A DNA stretch of 57,900 nucleotides, taken from positions 1-57,900 of the forward strand of contig CAMLHQ010000008.1 of the NCBI GenBank assembly GCA_946479785.1, in the 5' to 3' direction. Positions 1 through 7,904 of this stretch are shown one piece after another (position 1 is the first letter of the stretch; every line of letters begins with the position of its first letter). The stretch is from an uncultured Nitrospira sp. (lineage in GTDB: Bacteria; Nitrospirota; Nitrospiria; Nitrospirales; Nitrospiraceae). The notes beneath the pieces were generated by a model, which had not been told where the DNA came from, ran no database searches, and saw nothing but the letters and a program-made list of their open reading frames with translations. The translations under genes and the position numbers were made by a program.

Positions 1-99
1 GTGGCGCCGAGCTGGGAGCCCGTCCGCCCGCCGCGGGGTCCCTACACCGGGCAGGGTGCGAGGACGGACGGGCTGGTCGGCGACAAGACCCGCAGCGCC
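1..99. repeat. GC-rich intergenic repeat A, copy 1 (cut by window edge)
   Basis: This stretch is about 90 percent identical to positions 6370-6469, sharing for example ggggtccctacaccgggc and gggctggtcggcgac. Both copies are in the same orientation and both end just past the stop codon of a minus-strand peptidase gene. No protein-coding reading is convincing. I read it as an intergenic repeat of the REP or terminator type. The left boundary is unknown because the window starts here. Confidence 0.75.
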
Positions 100-117
100 T
101 AGGGCCACCAGGCCGCT

Positions 118-1485
118 CTACCCTTTTCCCATCTTCGCCAGTTCTGCAAAATAATGCGCGAAGGCTTTCATCCCGCCGGAGGCTTGGCCCCAATCGAAAT
201 ATTCATTCGGGGCGTGGTAGCCATGCTCGGGCAGACTCAGGCCGAGAAATAGAATCGGCACCTTCCAGGCCTTCTGCATCGTGACGACCGCCCCGATCGA
301 CCCGCCTTCGCGGATAAAGGCCGGTTCCTTGCCGAATCCCGCCTTCGCCGCGCGCTTCACACAGTCGACGTAGGGTCCATCGAAACTGCCCTTGAAAGGA
401 TGAAGCATGCCTTCTCGTTCCACCTTCACGGTTGGATTCAATTTGGCCACGTACTGTTTGAGAAGCGCGAAGGCCTTCTCCGGCGTCTGGTTCGGCACGA
501 GCCGCATGCTGACCTTCAATTCGCCGTGGCTCGGCACCACCGTTTTCACGCCGGGGCCGTGATACCCGCCAGTCAGTCCATGGATCTCAAAGGTCGGAGC
601 GGCCCAGATACGGCGCGTCACTTCGGCCGGATCGTCCGTACGCAACGAGTAAAATCCATAGGCCTCTTTGAAACGTTTGACTTGAAAGCCTGATTTGAGA
701 AAGCTCTTGAGCTCTTCCCTCGTCGGCTTCTCCACGTCTGTATAGAAGCCCGGAATTTTCACTTCGCCGGTTTTGGCGTTGACGCAGGCCTGCGCGACCT
801 CCATCAATTCGGCTAACGGATTCCTCGCCGCACCACCGGTTACACCGGAATGGGCGTCCTTGCTGCCGGTTCGCAGCGTCAGCCTGGCGCCGATCAAGCC
901 CCGCAATCCATAGGGCATGGCAGGACGCCCCTTCGCAATCCAGATCGTATCGGAGACGACGACCGAATCGGGCCGAGGGATCTCCGCTCGATGCTTGAGG
1001 CCGGCTGCAAAGTGGGGACTCCCGATTTCTTCTTCGAGCTCCCAAAGAAACCGAATATTGATCGGCAAACCTTGATCGATCGCAAAACGTGCGCCGAATA
1101 ACGCCGACAGCGCCGGACCCTTGTCGTCCGTCGCGCCACGGCCACGATAGATCCCGCCCTCGTTCTTGAACGCAAACGGATCCTGTTGCCATTCCGGCTC
1201 TTGCGCCGGCTGGACATCCATATGGTTGTAGATGGTCACCGTGGGATGGTGCGCGCCGGTTGTCCAGCCACCCGACACAATGGGATAGCCACCGGTCTCG
1301 ACGATCTGTGCTTCGGCGCCCGCATCGCTCAACACCTGCGTGGCGAGGATCGCCATGCGCCGCATGTCATTCGCTTTCGCCGGGTCCATGCTGATCGATG
1401 GAATCTCCACCATCTGCCCGAGCAGATCTTCGAATCGTGCGCGAGTATTTTCGACGTAGGCTTCGAGCTGCTGATTCACGGTCAT
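118..1485 (-). CDS. M20 family metallopeptidase (dipeptidase-like)
   Basis: This 455-residue cytosolic zinc peptidase belongs to the M20/ArgE/DapE/CPG2 superfamily. The metal-site motifs are in order: NHMD at residues 87-90, GRGATDDKG at 115-123 with the bridging Asp, the Glu-Glu pair in ELEEEIG near 149-155, REGGSIG, and the final metal His in HGYHAPNEY near the C-terminus. An inserted dimerisation domain lies between the two halves. The frame is open further upstream, but I start at 1485 because AGGAGG sits five bases before that ATG and the added N-terminus looks non-coding. Members cleave dipeptides or aminoacylated compounds; the substrate cannot be told from sequence. It is transcribed away from the envelope operon beginning at 1595 and is followed by repeat A. 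Confidence 0.93.
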   Translation of the reverse strand: MTVNQQLEAYVENTRARFEDLLGQMVEIPSISMDPAKANDMRRMAILATQVLSDAGAEAQIVETGGYPIVSGGWTTGAHHPTVTIYNHMDVQPAQEPEWQQDPFAFKNEGGIYRGRGATDDKGPALSALFGARFAIDQGLPINIRFLWELEEEIGSPHFAAGLKHRAEIPRPDSVVVSDTIWIAKGRPAMPYGLRGLIGARLTLRTGSKDAHSGVTGGAARNPLAELMEVAQACVNAKTGEVKIPGFYTDVEKPTREELKSFLKSGFQVKRFKEAYGFYSLRTDDPAEVTRRIWAAPTFEIHGLTGGYHGPGVKTVVPSHGELKVSMRLVPNQTPEKAFALLKQYVAKLNPTVKVEREGMLHPFKGSFDGPYVDCVKRAAKAGFGKEPAFIREGGSIGAVVTMQKAWKVPILFLGLSLPEHGYHAPNEYFDWGQASGGMKAFAHYFAELAKMGKG

Positions 1486-1594
1486 CTGGTCCTCCTGACA
1501 TTGGCGTGGCGGATTATAGCGGCTGTCTCCGCTCGGCGAAAGGGACGGATTCGGTGATATGAAGGCTTCACAAAAATGATAGAATGACGCCCCG

Positions 1595-2059
1595 ATGTCA
1601 GCACGAGCCATTCGTTTGGTACAGCAGAATCTGCTCTCGATCGGTCTCGCGCTCACCCTTCTCTCCGGTGCCGAAGCAGCCGACCCCATCGCCATTCGCG
1701 ATATTCTGGACGAACCGCGGATTTACCATTTGAAACAGGTCGTGCTACAGGGAACGGTGCGGAATGTTCAGCCGCTCGATCCCTACAAGCTGCCGGCCGG
1801 CACGACCTGTTATGGCGCCTATCTGTTCTATCTGGAGGACGAGACGGCGTCGATCAATGTGGCAGTGTTCGGACTCTGCGGTGTGCCGACCGTGAAGGAC
1901 CCCGATGTCGAGGACGGAGCACGTATTGAACTGCACGCGACCATTCAGGCTCCGAGCCACGGTGGTTACTACTTGAGCTTTCAGGGACTCAAGCTCGCGG
2001 GAGAACGAGAAGGCGTCATCCAAGCTGTAGCCGATCGCATTACACCCCTGACGGAATAG
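1595..2059 (+). CDS. Exported OB-fold-like protein of unknown function
   Basis: This protein has 154 residues and a clear signal peptide: a basic start, a hydrophobic core near residues 13-24, and a probable cut after GAEA. The mature part has the alternating strand pattern of a small OB-fold-like domain: a QGTVRNVQPL strand, then FYLEDETASINVAVFG, then a turn with VEDGARIELHATIQ. Such domains occur in periplasmic nucleic-acid or ligand-binding proteins, but I cannot assign a ligand. The next gene starts four bases after the stop and the one after that overlaps by ATGA, so this is the first gene of a three-gene envelope operon. It diverges from the M20 peptidase across 109 bases that must hold both promoters. 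Confidence 0.8.
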   Translation: MSARAIRLVQQNLLSIGLALTLLSGAEAADPIAIRDILDEPRIYHLKQVVLQGTVRNVQPLDPYKLPAGTTCYGAYLFYLEDETASINVAVFGLCGVPTVKDPDVEDGARIELHATIQAPSHGGYYLSFQGLKLAGEREGVIQAVADRITPLTE

Positions 2060-2062
2060 GCG

Positions 2063-2779
2063 ATGGTTGCTTGGTATCACAAGGCCATCCGAGCTAGATT
2101 CTTGCTCGTCTGGTTCATCGGTTTGCTTTCTGGCTGCGCAAGCAGTCAGGGACTTCACCCCGATCGGCTACAGGCCATCCTCCAACAGGAAGAATCGCGT
2201 TTTGTCGGCGCGCCGTCATCTGCCGGAAATCCCACTCGGCCGAACGCGCCGGCGCTTGGCCTGTATCTGAAACCGACGGGGTTCTTGCATCGGGAGTTCG
2301 AATGGACTCGTCGCGATCGGGAAACCGTTCTTGCTTGGTCCAAGGGGCTTCAGCTCGGTTCCGGAGGCAGAAGCGCGGGCCTTGTGCCGTTATCGTCGTT
2401 GAAGGGCGATACCTTGACCGAACTGAGAACCTCGGCGGCGCGCCACGGCGTCGATTGGGTTCTGATATTCGATGGGGCCGCAGCCGTCGATCGTTACAAC
2501 AATTACAAAGCCGCCTTGTTGTACTGGACGATACTCGGCGCGTATTTAGCCGACGGGACCCATAGCGATGCCTTATGCATCATGAACGCGACATTGTGGG
2601 ACGTCAAAACCGGTGTCCGGCTGTTCGAACAACAGGCTGAAGGCAGGACAAAGAAAGTCGGCCCCGCCGCCTTGGTGGATGACGGGGAGGAGATAGAACG
2701 GGCCAGGGCAGTGGCAATGGAAACCTTGCTCCAGCGGCTGACCGATCAGTTCTCAGTGTTTGCAGGGACGCGCCGATGA
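2063..2779 (+). CDS. Outer-membrane lipoprotein, unknown function
   Basis: This protein has 238 residues. The N-terminus is a lipoprotein signal: basic residues, then a hydrophobic stretch and the lipobox LLSGC with the lipidated Cys at 25. The body contains an alpha/beta pattern around LRTSAARHGVDWVLIFDG and a later strand LWDVKTGVRLFEQQAEG, which resembles the CsgG/LpoB type of lipoprotein fold. That likeness is my impression only. It sits between an exported OB-fold-like protein and a beta-barrel, with a 3-base gap upstream and an ATGA overlap downstream. The three proteins could work together in the outer membrane. Confidence 0.8.
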   Translation: MVAWYHKAIRARFLLVWFIGLLSGCASSQGLHPDRLQAILQQEESRFVGAPSSAGNPTRPNAPALGLYLKPTGFLHREFEWTRRDRETVLAWSKGLQLGSGGRSAGLVPLSSLKGDTLTELRTSAARHGVDWVLIFDGAAAVDRYNNYKAALLYWTILGAYLADGTHSDALCIMNATLWDVKTGVRLFEQQAEGRTKKVGPAALVDDGEEIERARAVAMETLLQRLTDQFSVFAGTRR

Positions 2780-3972
2780 GTCAACCGCGCATCTTGATGT
2801 CCGTCGCTCTCTGGAGTTGGTCTCTCTTGCTTCCGCTGGTCATCACGGCTCCCATTGCCGCACAAACGCCGACCTCTGAAGGCGCCGCTGCCGCGCCGTC
2901 ACAGAACGAGTGGGCGAATTGGCACTACAGCGCCTATTTGGACGTCGCCTACCTGCTCGACTTTAATTTTCCCGAGAATCACCGCTGGCGCAGCCGGACC
3001 ACCAGCAGTCGATTTAACGAATTCGCCCCCAACATGGGATTCCTCAACCTCCGAAAAGATGCCACGACCGATTCACGGTGGGGAATGGAATTGGGCGCTC
3101 AGGGCGGGAACGACTCGAAGGATTTTGCCTTCTTGCCGAACGAACCGAAAGTCGATGGCTCCGACACCCTCCGTCACGTGCAACGGGCCAATGTGTCGTA
3201 TCTGGCTCCGGTGGGGAATGGCCTGACGATTCAAGCCGGACTCTTCAACAGTTTGATCGGCTATGAATCGCTGTATGCGAAGGACAACGCCAACTACACC
3301 CGGTCATGGGTTGCGGACAACACGCCCTATATGATGTTCGGCGTCAATGTCAGATATCCTGTGAACGATCAGCTGACGGTCACCGGGTTTATTATCAACA
3401 GTTACTACCACCTTGCCCACCCGAATGACCAGCCGAGCTACGGAGCGCAAGTTGCCTACAAACCGACCGGACAGCTGACCGTGACGGAAACGCTCTACGC
3501 CGGTCCTGACCAGAGCAAGACGTCGTTCGACTTCTGGCGATTCTATTTGAACAGCATTGTGGAATGGAAAAGCGATGATCTTGTGCTGGCGCTCAGTTAC
3601 GACATCGGCACCGAAGCCATTGCAAACCAGCCAGGTGAACCGCGGACCTTTGTGATGGGAGGCAATCTCGTCGGCCGCTGGCACGTCGGAGGTCCTTGGG
3701 CTGTCGCCTTGCGACCGGAGTTCTATTGGGATCGCAATGGACGGTGGACGGGCAACGAACAGTTCGTGAAGGCCATGACCACGACGCTCGAATATGCGGT
3801 GCCCTTTGGCTGGACCAACACCAGGATGAGATTGGAACACCGGTGGGACGAATCGACCGGCGCTGGGGGCGGTTTTTTCAAAGGGGGCGATGTGACACCG
3901 GGGGTGCCGGGATTGACGGCCTCTCAGCACCTATTGATCTTGGCCTTCCTATGGTCCTTTGACTCTCCGTGA
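2776..3972 (+). CDS. Outer-membrane beta-barrel porin (BBP2/OmpL-like)
   Basis: This 398-residue protein has a signal peptide (hydrophobic core near residues 8-26, probable cut at IAA/QTP) and then a body of amphipathic strands rich in Tyr, Trp and Asn. The motif LDVAYLLDFNFPENHRWRSR near the mature N-terminus and GLFNSLIGYESLYAKDN are typical of the putative beta-barrel porin-2 family. The final strand ends in hydrophobic residues followed by Phe (LLILAFLWSF), as expected for BAM-assembled barrels. It begins inside the stop codon of the lipoprotein gene (ATGA). It would form an outer-membrane pore or anchor; the solute is unknown. It converges on the DUF1566 gene with a 25-base gap. Confidence 0.85.
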   Translation: MSQPRILMSVALWSWSLLLPLVITAPIAAQTPTSEGAAAAPSQNEWANWHYSAYLDVAYLLDFNFPENHRWRSRTTSSRFNEFAPNMGFLNLRKDATTDSRWGMELGAQGGNDSKDFAFLPNEPKVDGSDTLRHVQRANVSYLAPVGNGLTIQAGLFNSLIGYESLYAKDNANYTRSWVADNTPYMMFGVNVRYPVNDQLTVTGFIINSYYHLAHPNDQPSYGAQVAYKPTGQLTVTETLYAGPDQSKTSFDFWRFYLNSIVEWKSDDLVLALSYDIGTEAIANQPGEPRTFVMGGNLVGRWHVGGPWAVALRPEFYWDRNGRWTGNEQFVKAMTTTLEYAVPFGWTNTRMRLEHRWDESTGAGGGFFKGGDVTPGVPGLTASQHLLILAFLWSFDSP

Positions 3973-3997
3973 CGAGCAAGCGCCAGCCGAGCGGGCG

Positions 3998-4465
3998 TTA
4001 TTTCCCCAGCACGCACCACATGCGGCGCGTGCCGGACTTTTGATCGGTCACCGGCTCGCCGCTGAAGAAGCTGACCTGCCAGGCCACGATGTCATCGGTC
4101 GGATGAGGTGTAGCCGTCCAATAGATTTCGGATTTGATGTTGGAGAAGGGATGTCCGGCCGGCAAAGCCGGATCACGCTGCGACAGATCGATCAAGGTCT
4201 TCAACTCGTCGACCGACGGCCCACGCCAGCCCTTTTGCCCGCCGACTTCCTTGGTCGTGCAGCGTTCGTTGGAGCGGCTCCAAACGTCATGCTCCCGATC
4301 CGGCTCCTGCTCCCAAATCAATCCGGTCTGATTATCCTTCACGGCGGCGCCGTTCATCACGAGCGTGAATCTCGACGAGCCAGAGGAATCCGCGGCCAAA
4401 ACCAGAACCGGGATCGTCAGCAGCATGGCAAGGGTCACGACGCCAGCCGCTATAGTTCTCCGCAT
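3998..4465 (-). CDS. Exported DUF1566 (Lcl-type) domain protein
   Basis: This protein has 155 residues. It starts with a signal peptide (MRRT then a hydrophobic run to VLAA) and carries one DUF1566/Lcl C-terminal domain, seen in TGLIWEQE, GWRGPSVDELKTLID, YWTATP and the C-terminal MWCVLGK. The family is found in exported or surface proteins, often as repeats; this is a single-domain copy of unknown function. I start at 4465 rather than further upstream because GGGAGGA lies just before that ATG. It is the last gene of a minus-strand operon after the MBL hydrolase and the M50 protease, 19 bases after the protease stop. Confidence 0.85.
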   Translation of the reverse strand: MRRTIAAGVVTLAMLLTIPVLVLAADSSGSSRFTLVMNGAAVKDNQTGLIWEQEPDREHDVWSRSNERCTTKEVGGQKGWRGPSVDELKTLIDLSQRDPALPAGHPFSNIKSEIYWTATPHPTDDIVAWQVSFFSGEPVTDQKSGTRRMWCVLGK

Positions 4466-4484
4466 TGGGGTCCTCCCGATCTGT

Positions 4485-5435
4485 TTAATGAAAGGAAAAC
4501 GGGACCGGAGCAAAGGTCAACACAAAGACGGCCAGGGCGATCCACCCGACGAGAACTCTCCCCCTCCCCAAAGGCACGCGCGGATCTACGACCGGCGGAT
4601 GGCCTAGTCCCCAGATGCCGGCCATGAAGGCCCACACAAACCACCCGGGCCAACCGACAAACCCCAATACAATCAGCAGAGGGAGTATCGCAAAGGCCAG
4701 CGTGCGCTGACGAGGTCCCCACAATGCATAGGCCACATGCCCACCATCCAGTTGGCCGATGGGTATCAGATTCAAGGACGTCACGAAGAGACCGAACCAT
4801 GCCGCAAACGCGACCGGATGAAGCAACACATCGGCCTGAGGCGGCAAGGGACCGATGATCAGCCACGACATGAATTTCAACAGGAGCGGCTCACCAAGCT
4901 GCAACCCATACGTCGCGGCACGATCGACAACGGTCGACAAGGAAAGCCCGACAACGAGCGCCACGATGGCCACGATGAATCCGGCCAGGGGGCCGGCCAC
5001 ACCAATGTCGAACAACGCCCGACGATTCATGATCGGTCCGCGCATGCGGATGATCGCGCCGAACGTACCGATAAAATGAGGAGGCCCTGGAATAAACAAG
5101 GGTAGCGAAGCCGGCACACGATGAATCTTCGAGAGAACGAAGTGTCCGCATTCGTGCGTCACGAGGATGAACAAGAGCGTGCCCGCAAAGGGAATCCCGT
5201 TCCACAACATGTCCGGATGTTCCCACAGGAAATTGACCGGCCCACGGATGGTTCCGCCATAGGCCTGATAGGCCCCGGCCCACAATGTCGTGAAAATGGT
5301 CAGAAGGAACAGTGCGAGCGGTAACGTCCATCGAGAAAACGATGATTCAACCTCATCTTCTTCGATCGCTGAATCGAGCTGCGGCCGGTCTCTGTCATCG
5401 CGAACGGATTGCTCGTCGCGGATGATATTGTCCAT
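4485..5435 (-). CDS. Site-2 protease family (M50) integral membrane metalloprotease
   Basis: This 316-residue polytopic protein has a hydrophilic, acidic first 35 residues, then a membrane segment, then the zinc motif HECGH at residues 94-98 inside a hydrophobic helix. The third metal ligand is in NLIPIGQLDGGH, the M50 LDG motif, far downstream. The PGPPHFIGTFGAIIRM segment after the HExxH is typical of the bacterial and plastid EGY/S2P-like branch. Such enzymes cut substrates within or near the membrane; the target is unknown. The start at 5435 avoids a longer overlap with the upstream gene, whose stop is at 5446. It lies between an HTH-MBL protein and a DUF1566 protein in one operon. Confidence 0.92.
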   Translation of the reverse strand: MDNIIRDEQSVRDDRDRPQLDSAIEEDEVESSFSRWTLPLALFLLTIFTTLWAGAYQAYGGTIRGPVNFLWEHPDMLWNGIPFAGTLLFILVTHECGHFVLSKIHRVPASLPLFIPGPPHFIGTFGAIIRMRGPIMNRRALFDIGVAGPLAGFIVAIVALVVGLSLSTVVDRAATYGLQLGEPLLLKFMSWLIIGPLPPQADVLLHPVAFAAWFGLFVTSLNLIPIGQLDGGHVAYALWGPRQRTLAFAILPLLIVLGFVGWPGWFVWAFMAGIWGLGHPPVVDPRVPLGRGRVLVGWIALAVFVLTFAPVPFSFH

Positions 5436-5445
5436 GACGCCCCCA

Positions 5446-6288
5446 TTATTGCGTCGCGTAAAACGGGTTGTGATCAAACTCTTCACGCACCGTGGTGCCC
5501 GGACCGTGTCCCGGCAGGAGCAGGCAATCTTCCGGCAGAGTCAAGACGTGTCGTCGGACCGATTCAAGATGAGTATGATAGAGCTGAGCGGGATTGGATC
5601 GTCCGATCGAGCCGGCAAAGAGCGTATCGCCCACGAACGCGACAGGACCCCACGGCATCTCGATACGGTAGCAAATTCCGCCAGGCGTATGACCAGGCGT
5701 GGCAAGACAACGGATCGTCAATCGGCCGACAGAAATGGTCCGTCCATGCTCCGGAGCGGCGAGCTGCTTCTCCGAAGGCTTCCAATGGAGCAGCGTGAGA
5801 TCGTCCGCTCCGAGATAGACCGGCACAGGCCATCGAGTCACCAGTTTTTGAATCCCTTCCGCGTGGTCCGCATGGCCATGGGTGAGACAGATCCCGACTA
5901 AACGGAGCCTGCGGGCCTCCAGTATTTCGATCATCATCTCGGCATTGTACGCCGTATCGATGAGGACCGCTTCGCCACCATCGTGAACGATATATCCCTT
6001 CACGGCATAGCCGCTGATTTCCCCCTGTACGGTTTCGATGCCCGGCATCATCGGCAGGGGTTGAGGAAGCCACTTCTCCACCACGATGTCTTCCAAGGCT
6101 GTGAGCCGCAGTCCGAGGGCGTTGGCTATTGCTCGTAGCTCCGCGCGATCACGCAGTTGATCGCCTCGTTCAAGCGCCGTGATGTCCGCTCCGGGCAACC
6201 CGGTCAGTCGAGCCACGTCGCCGACGGACAGCTTCAGTCCCGTGCGGGCCTTCTTGATGATGTCGCAGAGATCGTCTTCCAACGGCAT
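5446..6288 (-). CDS. HTH (XRE-like) - metallo-beta-lactamase-fold hydrolase fusion
   Basis: This protein has 280 residues and two parts. Residues 5-65 look like a Cro/C1 helix-turn-helix: LSVGDVARLTGLPGADITALERG followed by LRAIANALGL. From about residue 80 on it is a glyoxalase II-like MBL domain with THGHADH at 136-142, PGHTPG at 199-204, FVGDTLFAG at 218-225 and PGHGPGTT near the C-terminus, so all metal ligands of the family appear present. MBL enzymes of this type hydrolyse thioesters or act on persulfides. The HTH could make it DNA-binding or could be a structural remnant. It is the first gene of the operon with the M50 protease (10-base gap). Repeat A copy 2 lies just upstream. Confidence 0.88.
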   Translation of the reverse strand: MPLEDDLCDIIKKARTGLKLSVGDVARLTGLPGADITALERGDQLRDRAELRAIANALGLRLTALEDIVVEKWLPQPLPMMPGIETVQGEISGYAVKGYIVHDGGEAVLIDTAYNAEMMIEILEARRLRLVGICLTHGHADHAEGIQKLVTRWPVPVYLGADDLTLLHWKPSEKQLAAPEHGRTISVGRLTIRCLATPGHTPGGICYRIEMPWGPVAFVGDTLFAGSIGRSNPAQLYHTHLESVRRHVLTLPEDCLLLPGHGPGTTVREEFDHNPFYATQ

Positions 6289-6369
6289 TGAATGGGCCTT
6301 CAGGAGTCAGTGGATCCGCCCCTCATTCCACTCCCTCACACAAGCTCCAGAGTATCCTCCGGTAAGCGG

Positions 6370-6469
6370 GTGGCGTCGACCTGGGAGCCCGACCGTCCGC
6401 AGCGGGGTCCCTACACCGGGCGGGGTGCGAGGACGGGCGGGCTGGTCGGCGACGGGACCCGCCCGCTCC
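6370..6469. repeat. GC-rich intergenic repeat A, copy 2
   Basis: This copy aligns with positions 1-99 over about 95 bases with roughly nine differences and the same orientation. It ends one base before the stop codon of the M16 gene at 6471 and can form a hairpin with the arms cgggcggg and cccgcccg near 6434-6465. The position directly 3' of a gene in both copies suggests a role in mRNA 3'-end formation or stability. It occupies most of the 182-base gap between the M16 gene and the start of the MBL gene. Confidence 0.8.
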
Positions 6470-6470
6470 T

Positions 6471-7904
6471 TCACCCCTCTGGAGCCAATTTAATTTCTTT
6501 CACGTCTCCGAAACCGGACAAGAGTTTGGGGAGAGCCTCACCTGATCCGACCGCCAGGATCGTGAGGCGATCCGCATGAAAGTGCTTTCTTGCCGCCGCC
6601 AAAATGTCTTCTTTCGACAACGCGATGACGCGGGCACGTAGCTGCTGCAGGAAGTCCTTGGGAAGGCCGTCATATTCCAACTCCACGAAGCGACTCACGA
6701 TCGCGGAGGGACTCGCGAAGGAGAACACGAACGAGTTCACGTAGGCCTCTTTGGCCTCCGCCAGTTCTTCGTCCGTCACGAGCTCGGTCCGCATCCGCTC
6801 CATGTTGACGACAAACCGGTTGATGACTTCCTGTGTGGATGGCAGCTTCGTTTCCGCCCGCATCAACCACACTCCCTGATCGTGCACGCCGGTGCTCAAC
6901 CGGCTGCCGACGGAATAGGCCAAGCCCCGTTTGGTGCGCACGTCATTGAACAAACGGCTTCGGAACGAACTGCCGCCGAGAATGTCGTTGGCGATTGCTA
7001 ACGGGACATAATCCGGATCCTGTTCCTTGATGCTCAGATGACCCACGCGCAGATGCGTCTGCGACGTGTCTTTGCTGACAAAGCGGACGATTGAACGCCC
7101 CGCCGTCTCGGGCACATCGGCAATCTTCAGTTCCGGCACCTCGCCCTTCTTCCAGTCTCCGAACGTCGCCTGCAACAACGCCAGCATCTCGTCTTTCTTG
7201 AAATCCCCCGTCACGCCGAGAATGATACCGTTGGGGTGAACCGTCCGCTGATGGAAGGCAACCAAATCATCGCGGGTAATCCGCTTGACCGATTCGATCG
7301 TGCTTTCGCGGGCGGAAGGATGGTCGGGTCCGTAGAGTTGCTTCACAAATTCACGGCCGACAATGGACCCTGGACTGTCCTGGCGGCGCCGGATTCCCTC
7401 GATCGCCTGTAGCTTGGCCAGTTCGACACGCGCTGCTTCGAACGCCGGCTGCCGCAGCAGCCCGGCGAAGATCCGCATCCCGCGGGCGAGATCTTTGCTT
7501 AGCACGTCCAGCGAGGCGGAACCGGACTGCCGCCCCATTGACATGTTGATGTCGATGGCGAACTGTTCCAGCTCCTCGTCGATCTGTTCGGCCGTCAATC
7601 CGCCGCCTCCGCCGGTTCGCATGACCGACCCGGTCAGTCCTGCCAGCCCGATTTTGTCCTGCGGTTCGAGCCAGCCTCCCGTGCGCATCGTCGCCGACAG
7701 GCTGACCAGCGGCAGTTCATGGTCTTCGAGTAGATAGACCACCATCCCGTTCTCGAGGACGCTGCGCGTCGGCTCTGGCGGTGAAAATTCCACCGGGTTA
7801 AATTTCATCGTTCTTGGATCGCCCAGCGCCACATCGCCGGCACACGCGACCGTAGCGAACAGGAGCAATATGGCGATGGCGAGTACACCTCTTCCTCGCG
7901 TCAT
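6471..7904 (-). CDS. M16 family peptidase-like subunit lacking the zinc motif
   Basis: This 477-residue protein has a signal peptide (hydrophobic core at residues 6-22) followed by two M16 half-domains. Where active members carry HxxEH, it reads GLAGLTGSVMRTGG, so the zinc ligands are absent. The second half has the usual RGLAYSVGS motif, which helps bind substrate. In bacterial two-gene M16 systems the zinc-less chain pairs with an active chain. The partner is the gene just upstream, whose stop overlaps this start by ATGA (7901-7904). The pair would degrade peptides in the periplasm. Confidence 0.92.
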   Translation of the reverse strand: MTRGRGVLAIAILLLFATVACAGDVALGDPRTMKFNPVEFSPPEPTRSVLENGMVVYLLEDHELPLVSLSATMRTGGWLEPQDKIGLAGLTGSVMRTGGGGGLTAEQIDEELEQFAIDINMSMGRQSGSASLDVLSKDLARGMRIFAGLLRQPAFEAARVELAKLQAIEGIRRRQDSPGSIVGREFVKQLYGPDHPSARESTIESVKRITRDDLVAFHQRTVHPNGIILGVTGDFKKDEMLALLQATFGDWKKGEVPELKIADVPETAGRSIVRFVSKDTSQTHLRVGHLSIKEQDPDYVPLAIANDILGGSSFRSRLFNDVRTKRGLAYSVGSRLSTGVHDQGVWLMRAETKLPSTQEVINRFVVNMERMRTELVTDEELAEAKEAYVNSFVFSFASPSAIVSRFVELEYDGLPKDFLQQLRARVIALSKEDILAAARKHFHADRLTILAVGSGEALPKLLSGFGDVKEIKLAPEG

